DNA of 64,000 nt, from contig NZ_JAMWEL010000013.1 in NCBI RefSeq assembly GCF_024509555.1, positions 1 through 64,000 on the forward strand, read 5' to 3'. Of this stretch, positions 9,301 to 16,890 are shown piece after piece. The notes under the pieces are model-generated. The model had not been told where the DNA came from. It searched no databases and saw only the letters and a list, made by a program, of their open reading frames with translations. Positions within the stretch are counted from its first letter, which is position 1, and every line of letters begins with the position of its first letter. A program made the position numbers and the translations under genes. The DNA is from Streptococcus suis. Lineage in GTDB: Bacteria; Bacillota; Bacilli; Lactobacillales; Streptococcaceae.

Positions 9301-10905
9301 CGGTGCTGTACCAGAGTAATCATTGTAGTCCCCACGTGACGCGGTCTGGTTGTGATAGACCAATGTATTTAATGCTTTTCCACCCATACCTGACTTCAAC
9401 TGCATATTACGTAAAACTTTTGATTCACCAGCAGCGTTTTTAAACACAGTTTCTGTCAATGACAATGTGTACTTAAACTTATCAGTTAACGTTGATTTTT
9501 TTGCAAAGGCATTCAACCCTGTAAGTTCTTTGTTTTGACCTACAGCTACTGCAAGTTCTTCTTGGATTTTATTACCATTATCATCTAGTGCAATCTGACC
9601 AGTTTTTTTGTCGTAAAGATTAAGATAGATAAAATCACCATCAGTACTCGAGCGGTTCGTAGAAAGAACCATATAAAGATCTGTTCCACGACGCAGGTTA
9701 AACGAACCATCTGTTGTACCAGGTTGAACAGTTGAATCTTGTAATCCTGACAAGCTATAGATCATGAAGGTTGTACGGTTGGTGTTTGGATCCCCAACAT
9801 AACCAGCTGGAAAATCTTGAGAGCTTGGCGATAGTGTCGCAGATGCAGCTGCTTCTTCTTTGTTTAATACAGTTTCATCCTCAACCCAAGTCCCCGGTAC
9901 ACCATTACCATTTTCCATGGTTGTAGTTGTTGTCAAGGCTACTTGGATAAGGTCAGTTCCTAAGAACTTACGCAATTCCAAAGCAAGAGCTTCAACGTTT
10001 GTACGTACAGCGTCGATTTGAGCGTTAACAGATTCAAGGGTTGCTGCTGAATCGTTCAAGACTGTAGTCGCTTCAGTTGCAGTCAATTTCGTTGCTGCAG
10101 CAGCTGCTTTCAAGGCAGTGTTGTCACTATCCGATGCTGCTACAAGTCGTTCTGCTTCGTTAGCCAATACCTCTGCTTCTGAAGTAACTTGCTCAAGAAC
10201 TACTTTTGCTTCTTCAACAGTTACTGGTGTTTTTACTGTTTCTGCTACTTCTGACGCAGTTGTAGTAGTACTCGTTTCAATTGCTGTTTCGCTTGCTACA
10301 GTTGCAGTTGCCTCAGAAGTTGCTGTCGTAGCTGTCGCTTCAACTTTCTTAACAACTTTTACAGTTACAACATTTTCTGCACCTTCTGTCACCTCTTGAG
10401 AAAGTGAAGCTGACTGACCAGAAGCCAATTCATAGCCTGCTGGAAGTTCTAGGCTGATTCCAACAGTGGCTGTTCCAACAGCATCTGTTGTTGGGATAGT
10501 AATCGTCTGAAGTGCTGCGTCAACTAGACTACCAGCTTCATCAATATATTGAATAATATAATTGATTGTAGCCTTACGCTCTGGCGAACTTGTTACCGTT
10601 TCAGTGCTTTCAGCCAGAGTATCACTTGCATTATCAACTGATTCTGCTACAGTTGCACTCGTTTCAGTTGAGGCAGTTGTGCTTGTTTCGGATGACGGAG
10701 TACTTTCAGTGGATGATACAACTGTTGTGCTAGAGGCTAAAGTCTCAGAAGCTACAACAGTATCTTCAGCTTGAACAGTTGTGCCAGTCCCAACTGCCAA
10801 AGACATACCTAGCAAGACACTGGCTGCACCAAAATGATACTTACGGATTGAGAAATGCTGTCTCGTTCCATACCAGTCAAATGATTTTTTCTTTATTTTG
10901 CGCAT
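340..10905 (-). CDS. Giant LPxTG-anchored mucin-binding (MucBP-repeat) adhesin
   Basis: A 3521-residue surface protein predicted to be exported, anchored to peptidoglycan by sortase and to bind mucin-type host glycans. The N-terminus has a SIRK-type signal peptide (FSIRKYHFGAASVLLG, near residues 18-33). An Ala/Thr/Val-rich segment follows to about residue 350, then a non-repetitive region to about 850 that may be the ligand-binding head. I count about 27 MucBP-like units of 60-95 residues, each opening with a motif like VVxYxDTxG and closing with TYVYxxV. Six shorter units of 55-56 residues, opening VVTNHVDE(D/N)GNPI, come next. The C-terminus has a Pro/Thr-rich wall spanner, LPNTG at residue 3487, a hydrophobic segment and KRRRKED. 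The ATG follows a GGGGGA ribosome site. MucBP binding is known for the family; the ligand here is inferred. Confidence 0.93.
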   Translation of the reverse strand: MRKIKKKSFDWYGTRQHFSIRKYHFGAASVLLGMSLAVGTGTTVQAEDTVVASETLASSTTVVSSTESTPSSETSTTASTETSATVAESVDNASDTLAESTETVTSSPERKATINYIIQYIDEAGSLVDAALQTITIPTTDAVGTATVGISLELPAGYELASGQSASLSQEVTEGAENVVTVKVVKKVEATATTATSEATATVASETAIETSTTTTASEVAETVKTPVTVEEAKVVLEQVTSEAEVLANEAERLVAASDSDNTALKAAAAATKLTATEATTVLNDSAATLESVNAQIDAVRTNVEALALELRKFLGTDLIQVALTTTTTMENGNGVPGTWVEDETVLNKEEAAASATLSPSSQDFPAGYVGDPNTNRTTFMIYSLSGLQDSTVQPGTTDGSFNLRRGTDLYMVLSTNRSSTDGDFIYLNLYDKKTGQIALDDNGNKIQEELAVAVGQNKELTGLNAFAKKSTLTDKFKYTLSLTETVFKNAAGESKVLRNMQLKSGMGGKALNTLVYHNQTASRGDYNDYSGTAPTYTPRQVTSYFVKATDLRDEEFLAKYTQKGDLSGDSFTIASESVFDKYELIESPTKTSGTLASDYVAGTSLIRWYGSSLQSKVQYITKDDGSSRYLQFLVNPDHPDFLETYAKYKTMSETDFQAEGETAFRLSERIAIVEKVEADIAAVNADTTLSDSEKATKIQALRTEATAKINTADDKFFLTYSGENLDPFDYNDTADVVTGLDEWNYTSTKYKFSANNVTSATLSSKVGEYQGYPKAIWNNVNTGILTILDQDGKPVINPYTNTTMTFKGHQLSMFNSNGANFNNQKYYYAEKGGVKVYYVDTEGNVLQDSKSIYDHEATNTAYDTKSVKDEKITAADGTVYYYKEIDTTGLNPASSNTDTEKRTIEKITEEVGTVAQDTLKELTYVYEKAGSVNVNYVDTDGKPLQDPIADVTNGQPGSNYDTVVDNKPTTITTADGKTYQLVPAGTYNVGTVGEGNNLTTVGNGTATGIDGTTGTVESGVTKEITYVYQEVKGDVIVHYVDQNGNPISGTTDAGTTTASTVTDTPESSTGTPYDTKDLKPNTITTADGKVYRLVPAATKGNETGEVVVGTTEITYVYELVEGDVVVHYVDTEGNTIADDVTDTQITDTGTAYDTTDNKPEKIVNNETGDVYYYKEVKAGDNETGKVVEGTTEVTYIYEKAGSVNVNYVDTDGKPLLDPVADVTDGKPGSDYDTLVDNKPETIATADGKLYRLVPAGTYNVGTVSDDNNLTAAGNGTATGVDSVTGTVEAGTTKEITYVYEEVKGDVVVEYYDTDGNVIATTVVDTPTSSTGTPYNTLDQKPATITAADGTVYYYKEVKSTSAAEDGTVVEGTTTVQYVYEKAGSVNVNYVDTDGNPIQAPVADETNEKAGTEYATADNKPTTITTADGKTYKLVPAGTYNVGTVSDDNNLTSVGNGTATGVDSTTGTVEAGTTKEITYVYEEVKGNVVVNYITTDGTVIKQPVEDTPSTSTGTPYDTTDNKPTTITTEDGKTYRIVPTLTKGNETGDVVEGTTSITYVYEEVKGDVVVEYYDTEGNLISGLSDSGKAVDTKEVDTPSTSTGTAYNTDEDHKPNTITTADGTVYYYKEVKDTSASTTGEVVEGTTTVQYVYEPAGSVTVNYVTTDGTVIKSPVKDEENAEPGKTYSTEDNKPTTITTEDGKTYKLVPSLTTGEENGSVTSGEDKQVTYVYEEVKGDVVVNYIDTEGNVIKAPVTDTPSTSTGTSYDTTDNKPETITTEDGTEYKLVPVLTKGEENGSVVEGTTQVTYVYQKVTPAAKTGNVVVEYYNTAGEKIAEDVVDTPETTTGTIYETLDFKPASITKDGVTYYYKEVKDTSAAEKGTVVEGTTTVQYVYEPAGSVTVNYVTTDGTVIKSPVKDEENAEPGKTYSTEDNKPTTITTEDGKTYKLVPSLTTGEENGSVTSGEDKQVTYVYEEVKGDVVVNYIDTEGNVIKAPVTDTPSTATGTSYDTTDNKPETITTEDGTEYKLVPVLTKGEENGSVVEGTTQVTYVYQKVTPAAKTGNVVVEYYNTAGEKIAEDVVDTPETTTGTIYETLDFKPASITKDGVTYYYKEVKDTSAAEKGTVVEGTTTVQYVYEPAGSVTVNYVTTDGTVIKSPVKDEENAEPGNTYSTEDNKPETITTEDGKTYKLVPNATTGEENGTITSGEDKQVTYVYEEVKGDVVVNYIDTEGNVIKAPVTDTSSTSTGTAYDTTDNKPETITTEDGTEYKLVPVLTKGEENGSVVEGTTQVTYVYQKVTTPAPNPNGSVVVNYVNTNGETIATSVNDTTDAALDTAYDTTDYKPAVIKHNGVTYFYKEVKTGDNETGKVIEGTTEVTYIYEPAGSVTVNYVTTDGTVIKTPVKDEENAEPGKTYTTEDNKPTTITTEDGKTYKLVPNLTTGEENGTVDSGEDKQITYVYEEITGNVVVNYIDTEGNIIKAPVTDTPVSSTGTSYDTTDNKPTSITTEDGSVYELIPVLTKGEESGKVVAGTTQVTYIYRKVSSPTPVVQLGNVVVEYYNTAGEKIAEDVVDTPETTTGTSYDTTEFKPSTITKDGVKYFYKEVKGTSASETGTVVEGTTTVQYVYEPAGSVTVNYVSTDGTVIKTPVKDEENAEPGKSYTTEDSKPITITTEDGKTYQIVPKLTTGEENGTISSGEDKQVTYVYEEVTGDVVVNYIDTEGNVIKAPVTDTNLTSTGTTYDTTDNKPTTITTEDGSVYELVPVLTKGEESGKVVAGTTQVTYVYRKVSSPTPVVQTGNVVVEYYNTAGEKIAEDVVDTPETTIGTVYETLDYKPTTITKEGIIYFYKEVKDTSAAEKGRVIEGTTIVQYVYEPAGSVTVNYVTTDGSVIKPSVKDEVNAEPGKTYSTEEQKTAVITTEDGKTYQIVPKLTTGEENGTITSGEDKQVTYVYEEVTGDVVVNYIDTEGNVIKAPVTDTPVSSTGTNYDTTDHKPTTITTEDGSVYELLPVLTKGEESGKVVAGTTQITYVYRKISSPTPVTKQGTVVVHYVKEDGTVLASPVTDTPASEVGTSYDTRDNKPATITTADGTTYELVRTEGTENGIVVEGETVVTYVYRKVETPAKKVVTNHVDEDGNPIAPQEEGTTPNKSIPGYEFTGKTVTDSDGNTTHIYRKVETPAKKVVTNHVDEDGNPIAPQEEGTTPNKSIPGYEFTGKTVTDSDGNTTHIYRKVETPAKKVVTNHVDENGNPIAPQEEGTTPNKSISGYEFVKTVTDSDGNTTHIYRKVETPAKKVVTNHVDENGNPIAPQEEGTTPNKSISGYEFVKTVTDSDGNTTHIYRKVETPAKKVVTNHVDENGNPIAPQEEGTTPNKSISGYEFVKTVTDSDGNTTHIYRKVEAPAKKVVTNHVDENGNPIAPQEEGTTSSKSIPGYEFVKTVTDSDGNTTHIYRKVEIPVTPTQPETPTPAKPEQPTTPVRPDGTTSTPTRPGTAQLPNTGESSSAAAGVIGATMLLGTFALTAKRRRKED
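570..1565 (-). repeat. Six in-frame 165/168-bp repeats in the adhesin C-terminus
   Basis: Unit starts recur at 570, 735, 900, 1065, 1230 and 1398, with the next boundary at 1566. Four periods are 165 bp and two are 168 bp. The extra codon reflects GYEFTGK versus GYEFVK. All periods are multiples of three, so copy-number change would keep the frame. Confidence 0.9.
4501..5952 (-). repeat. 726-bp higher-order repeat, two nearly identical copies
   Basis: Copies lie at 4501-5226 and 5227-5952. Each encodes a triplet of MucBP units (242 residues). Long stretches are identical at the DNA level; the few visible differences are single bases. A third phase-matched copy starting at 5953 diverges after about 20 bases. 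This points to recent duplication or gene conversion. Confidence 0.9.
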
Positions 10906-11228
10906 AAAGATAAATTCCCCCTAAAAATTTCCCCACATTTAGTATACTCAGAAATAAATGCTTAGGATTTAATTACATTAAATTATATCATTATCCACCA
11001 CAATTAGACAAGAATTTTTACTCAAAATGTCCAATGTTTTAGAATGTTTTAAGGTATATTTATTGGCAAATATAGATTATGTCATTGCCTTGTAATTCAT
11101 CTGCAATATTTCCGGAATATACTTCAAAAATTTATAATATCCCAGTTATAAACATCATAATTTATTTAACCTTCTCTAATCCTTGAATGGTTTAGATACA
11201 ATCACTAGGAATCAAAAATCGCCTATCA
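10906..11228. other. AT-rich intergenic region upstream of the adhesin
   Basis: No gene is seen. It holds the adhesin ribosome binding site and a possible minus-strand -10 (TATACT at 10941-10946) without a recognisable -35, so the promoter is uncertain. Confidence 0.5.
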
Positions 11229-11262
11229 AAAAATCACCTAGTTCAACTGACTAGATGATTTT
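11229..11262 (-). terminator. Rho-independent terminator of pcrA
   Basis: On the minus strand AAAATCATCTAGT pairs with ACTAGGTGATTTT around a seven-base loop (one G-U or mismatch) and is followed by a T run. The 155 bases between it and the pcrA stop show nothing else recognisable. Confidence 0.75.
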
Positions 11263-11417
11263 GCAATTTTAATGATAGGAATAACCCTTCAGACCAGTAA
11301 CCGAAGTTCCGGTTGCCAGTAAAACCTAGTGACTAACCTCATTTAACAATAAAACGTGCAAAGCGAGACACTTACGTAGTATAGCGCATGTTTACACCGC
11401 TTATTCAAATGTCAATA

Positions 11418-13697
11418 TTACTCTTCCTTACTTATCGGTGCCAGGCTAGCCAAGACCTTCTTAAGCCCCATTTCTGGGAAATTGATTTTAAGTTCTTGGT
11501 TGCTACCCGAACCTGATACTTCAAGAACTGTTCCGCGTCCCCATTTCTTATGGATAGCGATGTCACCAACTGACCAGTTGGTGCCTGAGCTTGACGATTT
11601 GTTGCTTGATGCGAAAGGCATACTGCCTCCGAGCTTGGCAGATGGCTGTACGGTTGCTTTTCGGCTTTGCAAGGCTTGTTGTAAGCTCATGCCTTGTCCA
11701 AACTGTGTCGCTCTGCCATTGACATAAGAAGCCTTAAAGCTGGTATTAGCAGGACGAGCAAGACCTTGATAGTCCAATAGATCGCTGGAAATTTCACGAA
11801 TAAAGCGGCTTGGCTGATTGTAATTGCTGCGACCAAAGAGCAGGCGGGAGTTGGCGTTGGTCAGATAGAGGGTCTGCTCAGCACGGGTGATGCCTACGTA
11901 AGCCAAACGACGTTCTTCTTCCAACTCGTCCTCTTCTTCTGCTGCGCGACTGAGTGGGAAGACATTTTCCTCCATACCAATTAGGAAGACAACTGGAAAT
12001 TCCAGACCCTTGGCTGCGTGGAGGGTCATAAGGGTCACTTCTGATGACTCGGTATCGCCGTCGTCAGTATCTGCAATGAGAGCCAAATCAAGTAGGAAAC
12101 GAGTCAAGCGATCCAGACCTGTTTCTTCCTCCTCAATATCCTTCTCATCGAAGTTTTTGGTAACAGATAGAAATTCCTGAATGTTCTCAATACGGGCATT
12201 GGCTTCCAGCGTGTTTTGAGCTGCAAGGGCATCGATGTAGCCTGTTTCTTTTAAGACAGCCTCAACCACCTCTGTCACTGTCAAATTGTCCAGTTGATTG
12301 CGAAGATTAAAGAGGAGATTGGCTAGGTCGAATACTGCCTGTGCCGCCTTGCCCTTAACTGGTGACAACATGATATCCTGCGAAGCTTCCAGTAAAGACA
12401 TACCATGTGTGTTGGCAAAATCACGGATTTTATCAACCGTACCTGGTCCCACGCCACGTTTTGGCTCATTGACAATGCGTTCATAGGAAATATTATCCGA
12501 TGGATTTGCGATGATATTCAAATAAGAAATCACATCTCGAATTTCCTTACGGCTGTAGAACTTGGTGCCTCCAACCATGGTATAAGGGATATTAGATTTG
12601 AGCAGGGCTTCTTCAATGGTACGGGATTGGGCATTGGTACGGTAGAGTACTGCAAAATCCTTATAAGCCTTGCCTTCTCGGTGCAACTGGTCAATCTGCC
12701 CTGCGACAAAGATCGCCTCGTCATTTTCATCTCTGGCACGATAATAGGTAATCAAGTCCCCTTGAGCATTCTGAGTCCAAAGTTTCTTAGGACGACGGTT
12801 GCGGTTGTTCTCGATGACTTCATTGGCTGCCTGTAGGACGGTCTTGGTGGAGCGATAGTTCTCCTCCAAGAGCACGACCTTGCTCTCTGGATAATCCTTT
12901 TCAAAGTCCAGGATATTTTGCATATCCGCTCCACGCCAACCATAGATAGACTGGTCCGCATCTCCGACCACGCAGATATTCTTGAAACGTGATGCCAGGA
13001 GCTTGACCAATTGGTACTGGGCATGGTTGGTATCCTGATACTCATCGACATGGATATACTGGAATTTCTGCTGGTAATAGGTCAGGACCTCTGGATTTTG
13101 GTCAAAAAGGCGGAGCGTCAGCATGATCAAATCATCAAAGTCAACGGCCTCTGACTGTCTTAGTTCCTTTTGATAAGCCGTGTAGCATTTTGCAACAATC
13201 TGCGTGTATAGGTCGCCTGCCTGGGCTTCAAATGCCTTGTCATCAATCAAGTCGTTTTTGGCATTAGAAATGGTTCCAAGGATAGAACGTTCACTCCACT
13301 TTTTCGGATCTAAATTAAGATTTTTCAAAATCCGTTTCATGAGACTGCGTTGCTCACCTGGATCAACAATGGTAAAATTGCGATTGTAGCCGATATAATC
13401 AGCGTCTCGGCGTAAAATACGGACACACATAGAGTGGAAGGTCGCAATCAAACAGTCTTGCGTTGCAGGATTGAGGGCGTAGGCCCGCTCCTTCATCTCA
13501 CGCGCAGCCTTGTTTGTAAAGGTAATAGCTAAAATATTCCAGGGATTGACCATTTTCTCATCAATCAAGTAGGCGATGCGGTGGGTTAAGACTCGCGTCT
13601 TACCTGAACCAGCACCTGCCATAATCAAGAGCGGACCTTCAGTTGTCTGCACCGCTTCCGCCTGTCTGTCATTCATTCCGTTTAATAATGGGTTCAT
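11418..13697 (-). CDS. pcrA: ATP-dependent DNA helicase PcrA (UvrD/Rep family)
   Basis: A 759-residue superfamily 1A 3'-5' helicase acting in nucleotide excision repair, replication-fork restart and plasmid rolling-circle replication. Visible motifs are the Walker A AGAGSGKT near residues 28-35, motif II VDEYQDT, motif III GDADQSIYGWRGA, motif V LMTLHAAKGLEFPVVF and motif VI ERRLAYVGITRAE. The C-terminal tail includes a KKWGRGTVLEVSG stretch typical of Gram-positive PcrA, which is linked to RNA polymerase binding. Length is normal for the family. An extended -10 (TGGTATAAT, minus strand, about 13733-13741) lies upstream, divergent from the shikimate operon. Confidence 0.97.
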   Translation of the reverse strand: MNPLLNGMNDRQAEAVQTTEGPLLIMAGAGSGKTRVLTHRIAYLIDEKMVNPWNILAITFTNKAAREMKERAYALNPATQDCLIATFHSMCVRILRRDADYIGYNRNFTIVDPGEQRSLMKRILKNLNLDPKKWSERSILGTISNAKNDLIDDKAFEAQAGDLYTQIVAKCYTAYQKELRQSEAVDFDDLIMLTLRLFDQNPEVLTYYQQKFQYIHVDEYQDTNHAQYQLVKLLASRFKNICVVGDADQSIYGWRGADMQNILDFEKDYPESKVVLLEENYRSTKTVLQAANEVIENNRNRRPKKLWTQNAQGDLITYYRARDENDEAIFVAGQIDQLHREGKAYKDFAVLYRTNAQSRTIEEALLKSNIPYTMVGGTKFYSRKEIRDVISYLNIIANPSDNISYERIVNEPKRGVGPGTVDKIRDFANTHGMSLLEASQDIMLSPVKGKAAQAVFDLANLLFNLRNQLDNLTVTEVVEAVLKETGYIDALAAQNTLEANARIENIQEFLSVTKNFDEKDIEEEETGLDRLTRFLLDLALIADTDDGDTESSEVTLMTLHAAKGLEFPVVFLIGMEENVFPLSRAAEEEDELEEERRLAYVGITRAEQTLYLTNANSRLLFGRSNYNQPSRFIREISSDLLDYQGLARPANTSFKASYVNGRATQFGQGMSLQQALQSRKATVQPSAKLGGSMPFASSNKSSSSGTNWSVGDIAIHKKWGRGTVLEVSGSGSNQELKINFPEMGLKKVLASLAPISKEE

Positions 13698-13869
13698 TAT
13701 CTCTTACTCTCTCTAAAAAATTCATTCTCTCCATTATACCAAAATTTCCAAATACTGCTGAAGATTATCCTCAGTCAATCTATACGGTCATCATGTAGAA
13801 TAAATTTTCAGAATTTACTGTAAATTGCACTTGAAAATCCATATCTTTGTTTAAAAATCTTAAAAATCA

Positions 13870-13878
13870 TGGTATAAT
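13870..13878 (+). promoter_or_regulatory. Extended -10 promoter of the shikimate operon
   Basis: TGGTATAAT has the TATAAT hexamer at 13873-13878 with an upstream TG. No good -35 is seen, as expected for extended -10 promoters. Transcription would start near 13885, leaving a 5' leader of about 28 bases with no room for a riboswitch. Confidence 0.65.
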
Positions 13879-13912
13879 TGAAAAAATCTAGGAAAGAAAG
13901 AGGACTTCTATA

Positions 13913-14932
13913 TTGTTTACACCAATCAGTGAAAAAATCGACATCAATCAAGTGCGAGAGCATTCTAAATTATCTCCCGAAACTCTTGACAAAAAACAAG
14001 CCCGTGACCGTGAATTAGAAGCCATTCTAAAAGGTGAGGATGACCGGCTTCTCTTGGTTATCGGCCCATGTTCTTCTGACAATGAAGAGGCCGTTTTGGA
14101 CTATGCTCATCGCCTGGCAAAACTTCAAGAAGAAGTCAAAGATAAAATTTTTATGGTCATGCGGGTCTACACTGCCAAGCCTCGTACCAATGGTGACGGC
14201 TACAAGGGCCTCATGCACCAACCTGATACTGATGCAGCACCAAGTCTGATCAACGGCATCAAGGCTGTTCGTAATTTGCACTACCGCGTCATTACCGAAA
14301 CGGGTTTGACTACAGCTGACGAAATGCTTTACCCAGAAAACCTACCATTGGTTGATGACTTGGTTTCTTACATTGCCGTTGGTGCTCGTTCTGTTGAAAA
14401 CCAACAACACCGCTTTGTTGCTTCTGGTATTGACGTTCCAACTGGTCTTAAAAATCCAACTTCTGGAAACCTTAAAGTTATGTTTAATGGTATTTTTGCC
14501 GCTCAGAAGAAACAATCCTTCCTCTTCAACAATACCGAAGTTGAAACATCTGGCAACCCGCTTGCTCACGTTATCCTTCGTGGTGCAGTCAATGAAAATG
14601 GCAAATATTTACCAAACTACTACTATGACAACCTCTTGGAAACCATTGAACTCTATGACCAATTTGGTTTGAAAAATCCATTCATCATCATCGATACCAA
14701 CCATGATAACTCTGGCAAAAATTATATGGAGCAAATCCGCATCGTACGCCAAACCTTGATTAACCGTGACTGGAATGAATCCATTCGTAAGTATGTTCGC
14801 GGCTTCATGATTGAATCTTACATCGAAGATGGTCGCCAAGATAATCCAGATATTTATGGCAAATCCATTACAGACCCATGCTTAGGCTGGGAAAAAACGC
14901 AAGAACTCATCCGAGAAATCCACAGTAGATAG
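13913..14932 (+). CDS. 3-deoxy-7-phosphoheptulonate (DAHP) synthase, copy 1
   Basis: A 339-residue class I DAHP synthase of the AroF/AroG/AroH type. It condenses phosphoenolpyruvate with erythrose-4-phosphate, the first step of the shikimate pathway, in the cytoplasm. Family motifs visible include VIGPCSSDNEEA, VMRVYTAKPRTNG, IIDTNHDNSGKN and SITDPCLGW. The start is TTG at 13913 after an AAGAGG ribosome site; the usual N-terminal length supports it. First gene of the operon DAHP1-DAHP2-aroE-aroB, with only nine bases to copy 2. The feedback inhibitor cannot be told from sequence. Confidence 0.95.
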   Translation: MFTPISEKIDINQVREHSKLSPETLDKKQARDRELEAILKGEDDRLLLVIGPCSSDNEEAVLDYAHRLAKLQEEVKDKIFMVMRVYTAKPRTNGDGYKGLMHQPDTDAAPSLINGIKAVRNLHYRVITETGLTTADEMLYPENLPLVDDLVSYIAVGARSVENQQHRFVASGIDVPTGLKNPTSGNLKVMFNGIFAAQKKQSFLFNNTEVETSGNPLAHVILRGAVNENGKYLPNYYYDNLLETIELYDQFGLKNPFIIIDTNHDNSGKNYMEQIRIVRQTLINRDWNESIRKYVRGFMIESYIEDGRQDNPDIYGKSITDPCLGWEKTQELIREIHSR

Positions 14933-14941
14933 GAAAAGATT

Positions 14942-15967
14942 ATGGGAATTCACAAACGTAGCACCAGTCTAGACATTGATAAAGTAAAAGAACTCTCCAA
15001 GTTAGAAGGCGAATTTTTAGCCGCTAAAAACCAACGTGACGAAGAATTAAAAGGCATCATACGTGGTGAAGATGACCGCCTGCTCTTGGTCATTGGTCCA
15101 TGTTCTTCTGACAATGAAGAAGCAGTTTTAGAATACGCCAATCGCTTGTCCAAGCTTCAAGATGAAGTCAAGGATAAAATTTTCATGGTTATGCGTGTCT
15201 ATACTGCCAAACCACGAACTAATGGCGAAGGCTATAAAGGACTAGTTCACCAACCAGACACTTCTAAGTTGCCAGACCTCATCAACGGTATCGCCGCTGT
15301 TCGTAACCTGCACTACCGTGTCATTACTGAAACAGGACTAACGACTGCTGACGAGATGCTTTACTCTGCCAACTATCCACTGGTAGAAGATTTGGTGTCC
15401 TACCACGCTATCGGAGCTCGTTCTGTCGAAGATCAAGAGCACCGTTTTGTTGCCTCCGGTATTGATATGCCGACGGGTATGAAAAACCCTACTTCTGGCA
15501 ATCTTAAAGTCATGTTCAACGGTATCTACGCTGCCCAAAACAAACAAAACTTTATCTATCGTGATGCCGAAGTCGATACAGACGGCAATCCACTTGCCCA
15601 TGCCATTTTACGCGGTGCCGCAACCGAACAAGGTACATACGAGCCAAACTACTACTACGATATTCTATTAAAAACTATCAAACAGTATGAACAGTTTGGT
15701 CTACAAAATCCATTTATCGTGATTGATACCAACCACGATAACTCTGGAAAAAATTATTTGGAACAAATCCGTATCGTCCGTCAAACCCTCATCAACCGAG
15801 CTTGGAACGAATCCATTCGCAAGTACGTTCGTGGCTTCATGATTGAATCCTACTTGGAAGACGGGCGCCAAGATAGCCCCGAGGTTTTTGGGAAATCCAT
15901 TACCGACCCTTGCTTGGGCTGGGATAAAACAGAAGCACTTATCCGTGAAATCCACCAGACCTTATAA
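14942..15967 (+). CDS. 3-deoxy-7-phosphoheptulonate (DAHP) synthase, copy 2
   Basis: A 341-residue tandem paralogue of the preceding gene, closely similar along its whole length and with the same motifs (IGPCSSDNEEA, RVYTAKPRTNG, IDTNHDNSGKNY, SITDPCLGW). It starts with ATG after AGGAAAAG. The N-terminal 25 residues differ most (KRSTSLDIDKVKELSK against SEKIDINQVREHSK), which is where class I enzymes bind feedback effectors. The copies may therefore respond to different aromatic amino acids; that is inference. Both keep the active-site motifs, so neither looks degenerate. Confidence 0.95.
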   Translation: MGIHKRSTSLDIDKVKELSKLEGEFLAAKNQRDEELKGIIRGEDDRLLLVIGPCSSDNEEAVLEYANRLSKLQDEVKDKIFMVMRVYTAKPRTNGEGYKGLVHQPDTSKLPDLINGIAAVRNLHYRVITETGLTTADEMLYSANYPLVEDLVSYHAIGARSVEDQEHRFVASGIDMPTGMKNPTSGNLKVMFNGIYAAQNKQNFIYRDAEVDTDGNPLAHAILRGAATEQGTYEPNYYYDILLKTIKQYEQFGLQNPFIVIDTNHDNSGKNYLEQIRIVRQTLINRAWNESIRKYVRGFMIESYLEDGRQDSPEVFGKSITDPCLGWDKTEALIREIHQTL

Positions 15968-16008
15968 ACTCAACAATATAAAAAATCATATGAAAATGGA
16001 GGAAACCT

Positions 16009-16878
16009 GTGACTATTGATGGATATACTCGCCTGGCTGCCGTTGTAGCCAAGCCAATCAAGCACTCTATCTCTCCCTTCATACATAATCTGGCATTTAA
16101 AGAAACAGGTGTAAATGGAGTATACGTCGCTTGGGAAATTCCAGAGGATGATTTGGCTGTTTCGCTTGAGAATATCAAACGCTATGACATGTTTGGTATC
16201 AATTTGTCCATGCCCTACAAACAAGCCGTTATTCCCTACCTTGATGACCTAACCCCAGAAGCTCGCTTGATTGGAGCCGTTAATACCGTTATTCACAAAG
16301 ACGGTAAACTAATCGGACACAACACCGATGGAATTGGTTTTTTCAAGAGCTTGGAAAGATTAAAAGGCTTTCAAGTTAAGGACAAGCGACTAACCATCCT
16401 AGGAGGTGGCGGTGCTTCTACAGCTATCATTGCCCAGGCTGCTCTGGAGGGCGCCAAAGAAATCACCATTTTCTGCCGCCAACAAAGCCTGGAACGAACA
16501 CAGACAAGTGTAGCACCTATTGCACAAGCTACTGGTGTTCCTATGAAAGTTCTAGCCAACAAAGACAGCCAAATAATTCAAAAAGAAATTACTCAATCAG
16601 ACTTGCTAGTCAATGGAACCAGTGTAGGAATGGATGGAGTTTCTCTACCTATTCCTGCCAACCTACAATTCCCAAAACAACTCTTGGTTGCAGATGTGAT
16701 TTACAAACCATTTGAAACACCCTTATTAAAACTAGCCCAGTCACAAGGAAATCCAACTATCAACGGTTTGGGCATGCTGCTCTTTCAAGCAGCCGAGGCC
16801 TTCCAAACCTGGACTAGAAAGGAAATGCCAACTGACTTGATTTGGGACCAATTAGTCCAGAAATACGACATCAACTAG
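16009..16878 (+). CDS. aroE: Shikimate dehydrogenase AroE
   Basis: A 289-residue NADPH-dependent enzyme reducing 3-dehydroshikimate to shikimate. The substrate-binding motif [10 protein letters not shown], the catalytic lysine motif [10 protein letters not shown] and HNTDGIGF are present, followed by the Rossmann motif LGGGGAST. The C-terminus carries the family signature [14 protein letters not shown]. The start is GTG at 16009 after a strong GGAGGAAA site. It lies 41 bases after the second DAHP synthase and 12 bases before aroB. Confidence 0.96.
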   Translation: MTIDGYTRLAAVVAKPIKHSISPFIHNLAFKETGVNGVYVAWEIPEDDLAVSLENIKRYDMFGINLSMPYKQAVIPYLDDLTPEARLIGAVNTVIHKDGKLIGHNTDGIGFFKSLERLKGFQVKDKRLTILGGGGASTAIIAQAALEGAKEITIFCRQQSLERTQTSVAPIAQATGVPMKVLANKDSQIIQKEITQSDLLVNGTSVGMDGVSLPIPANLQFPKQLLVADVIYKPFETPLLKLAQSQGNPTINGLGMLLFQAAEAFQTWTRKEMPTDLIWDQLVQKYDIN

Positions 16879-16890
16879 AGAGGAAACCGG

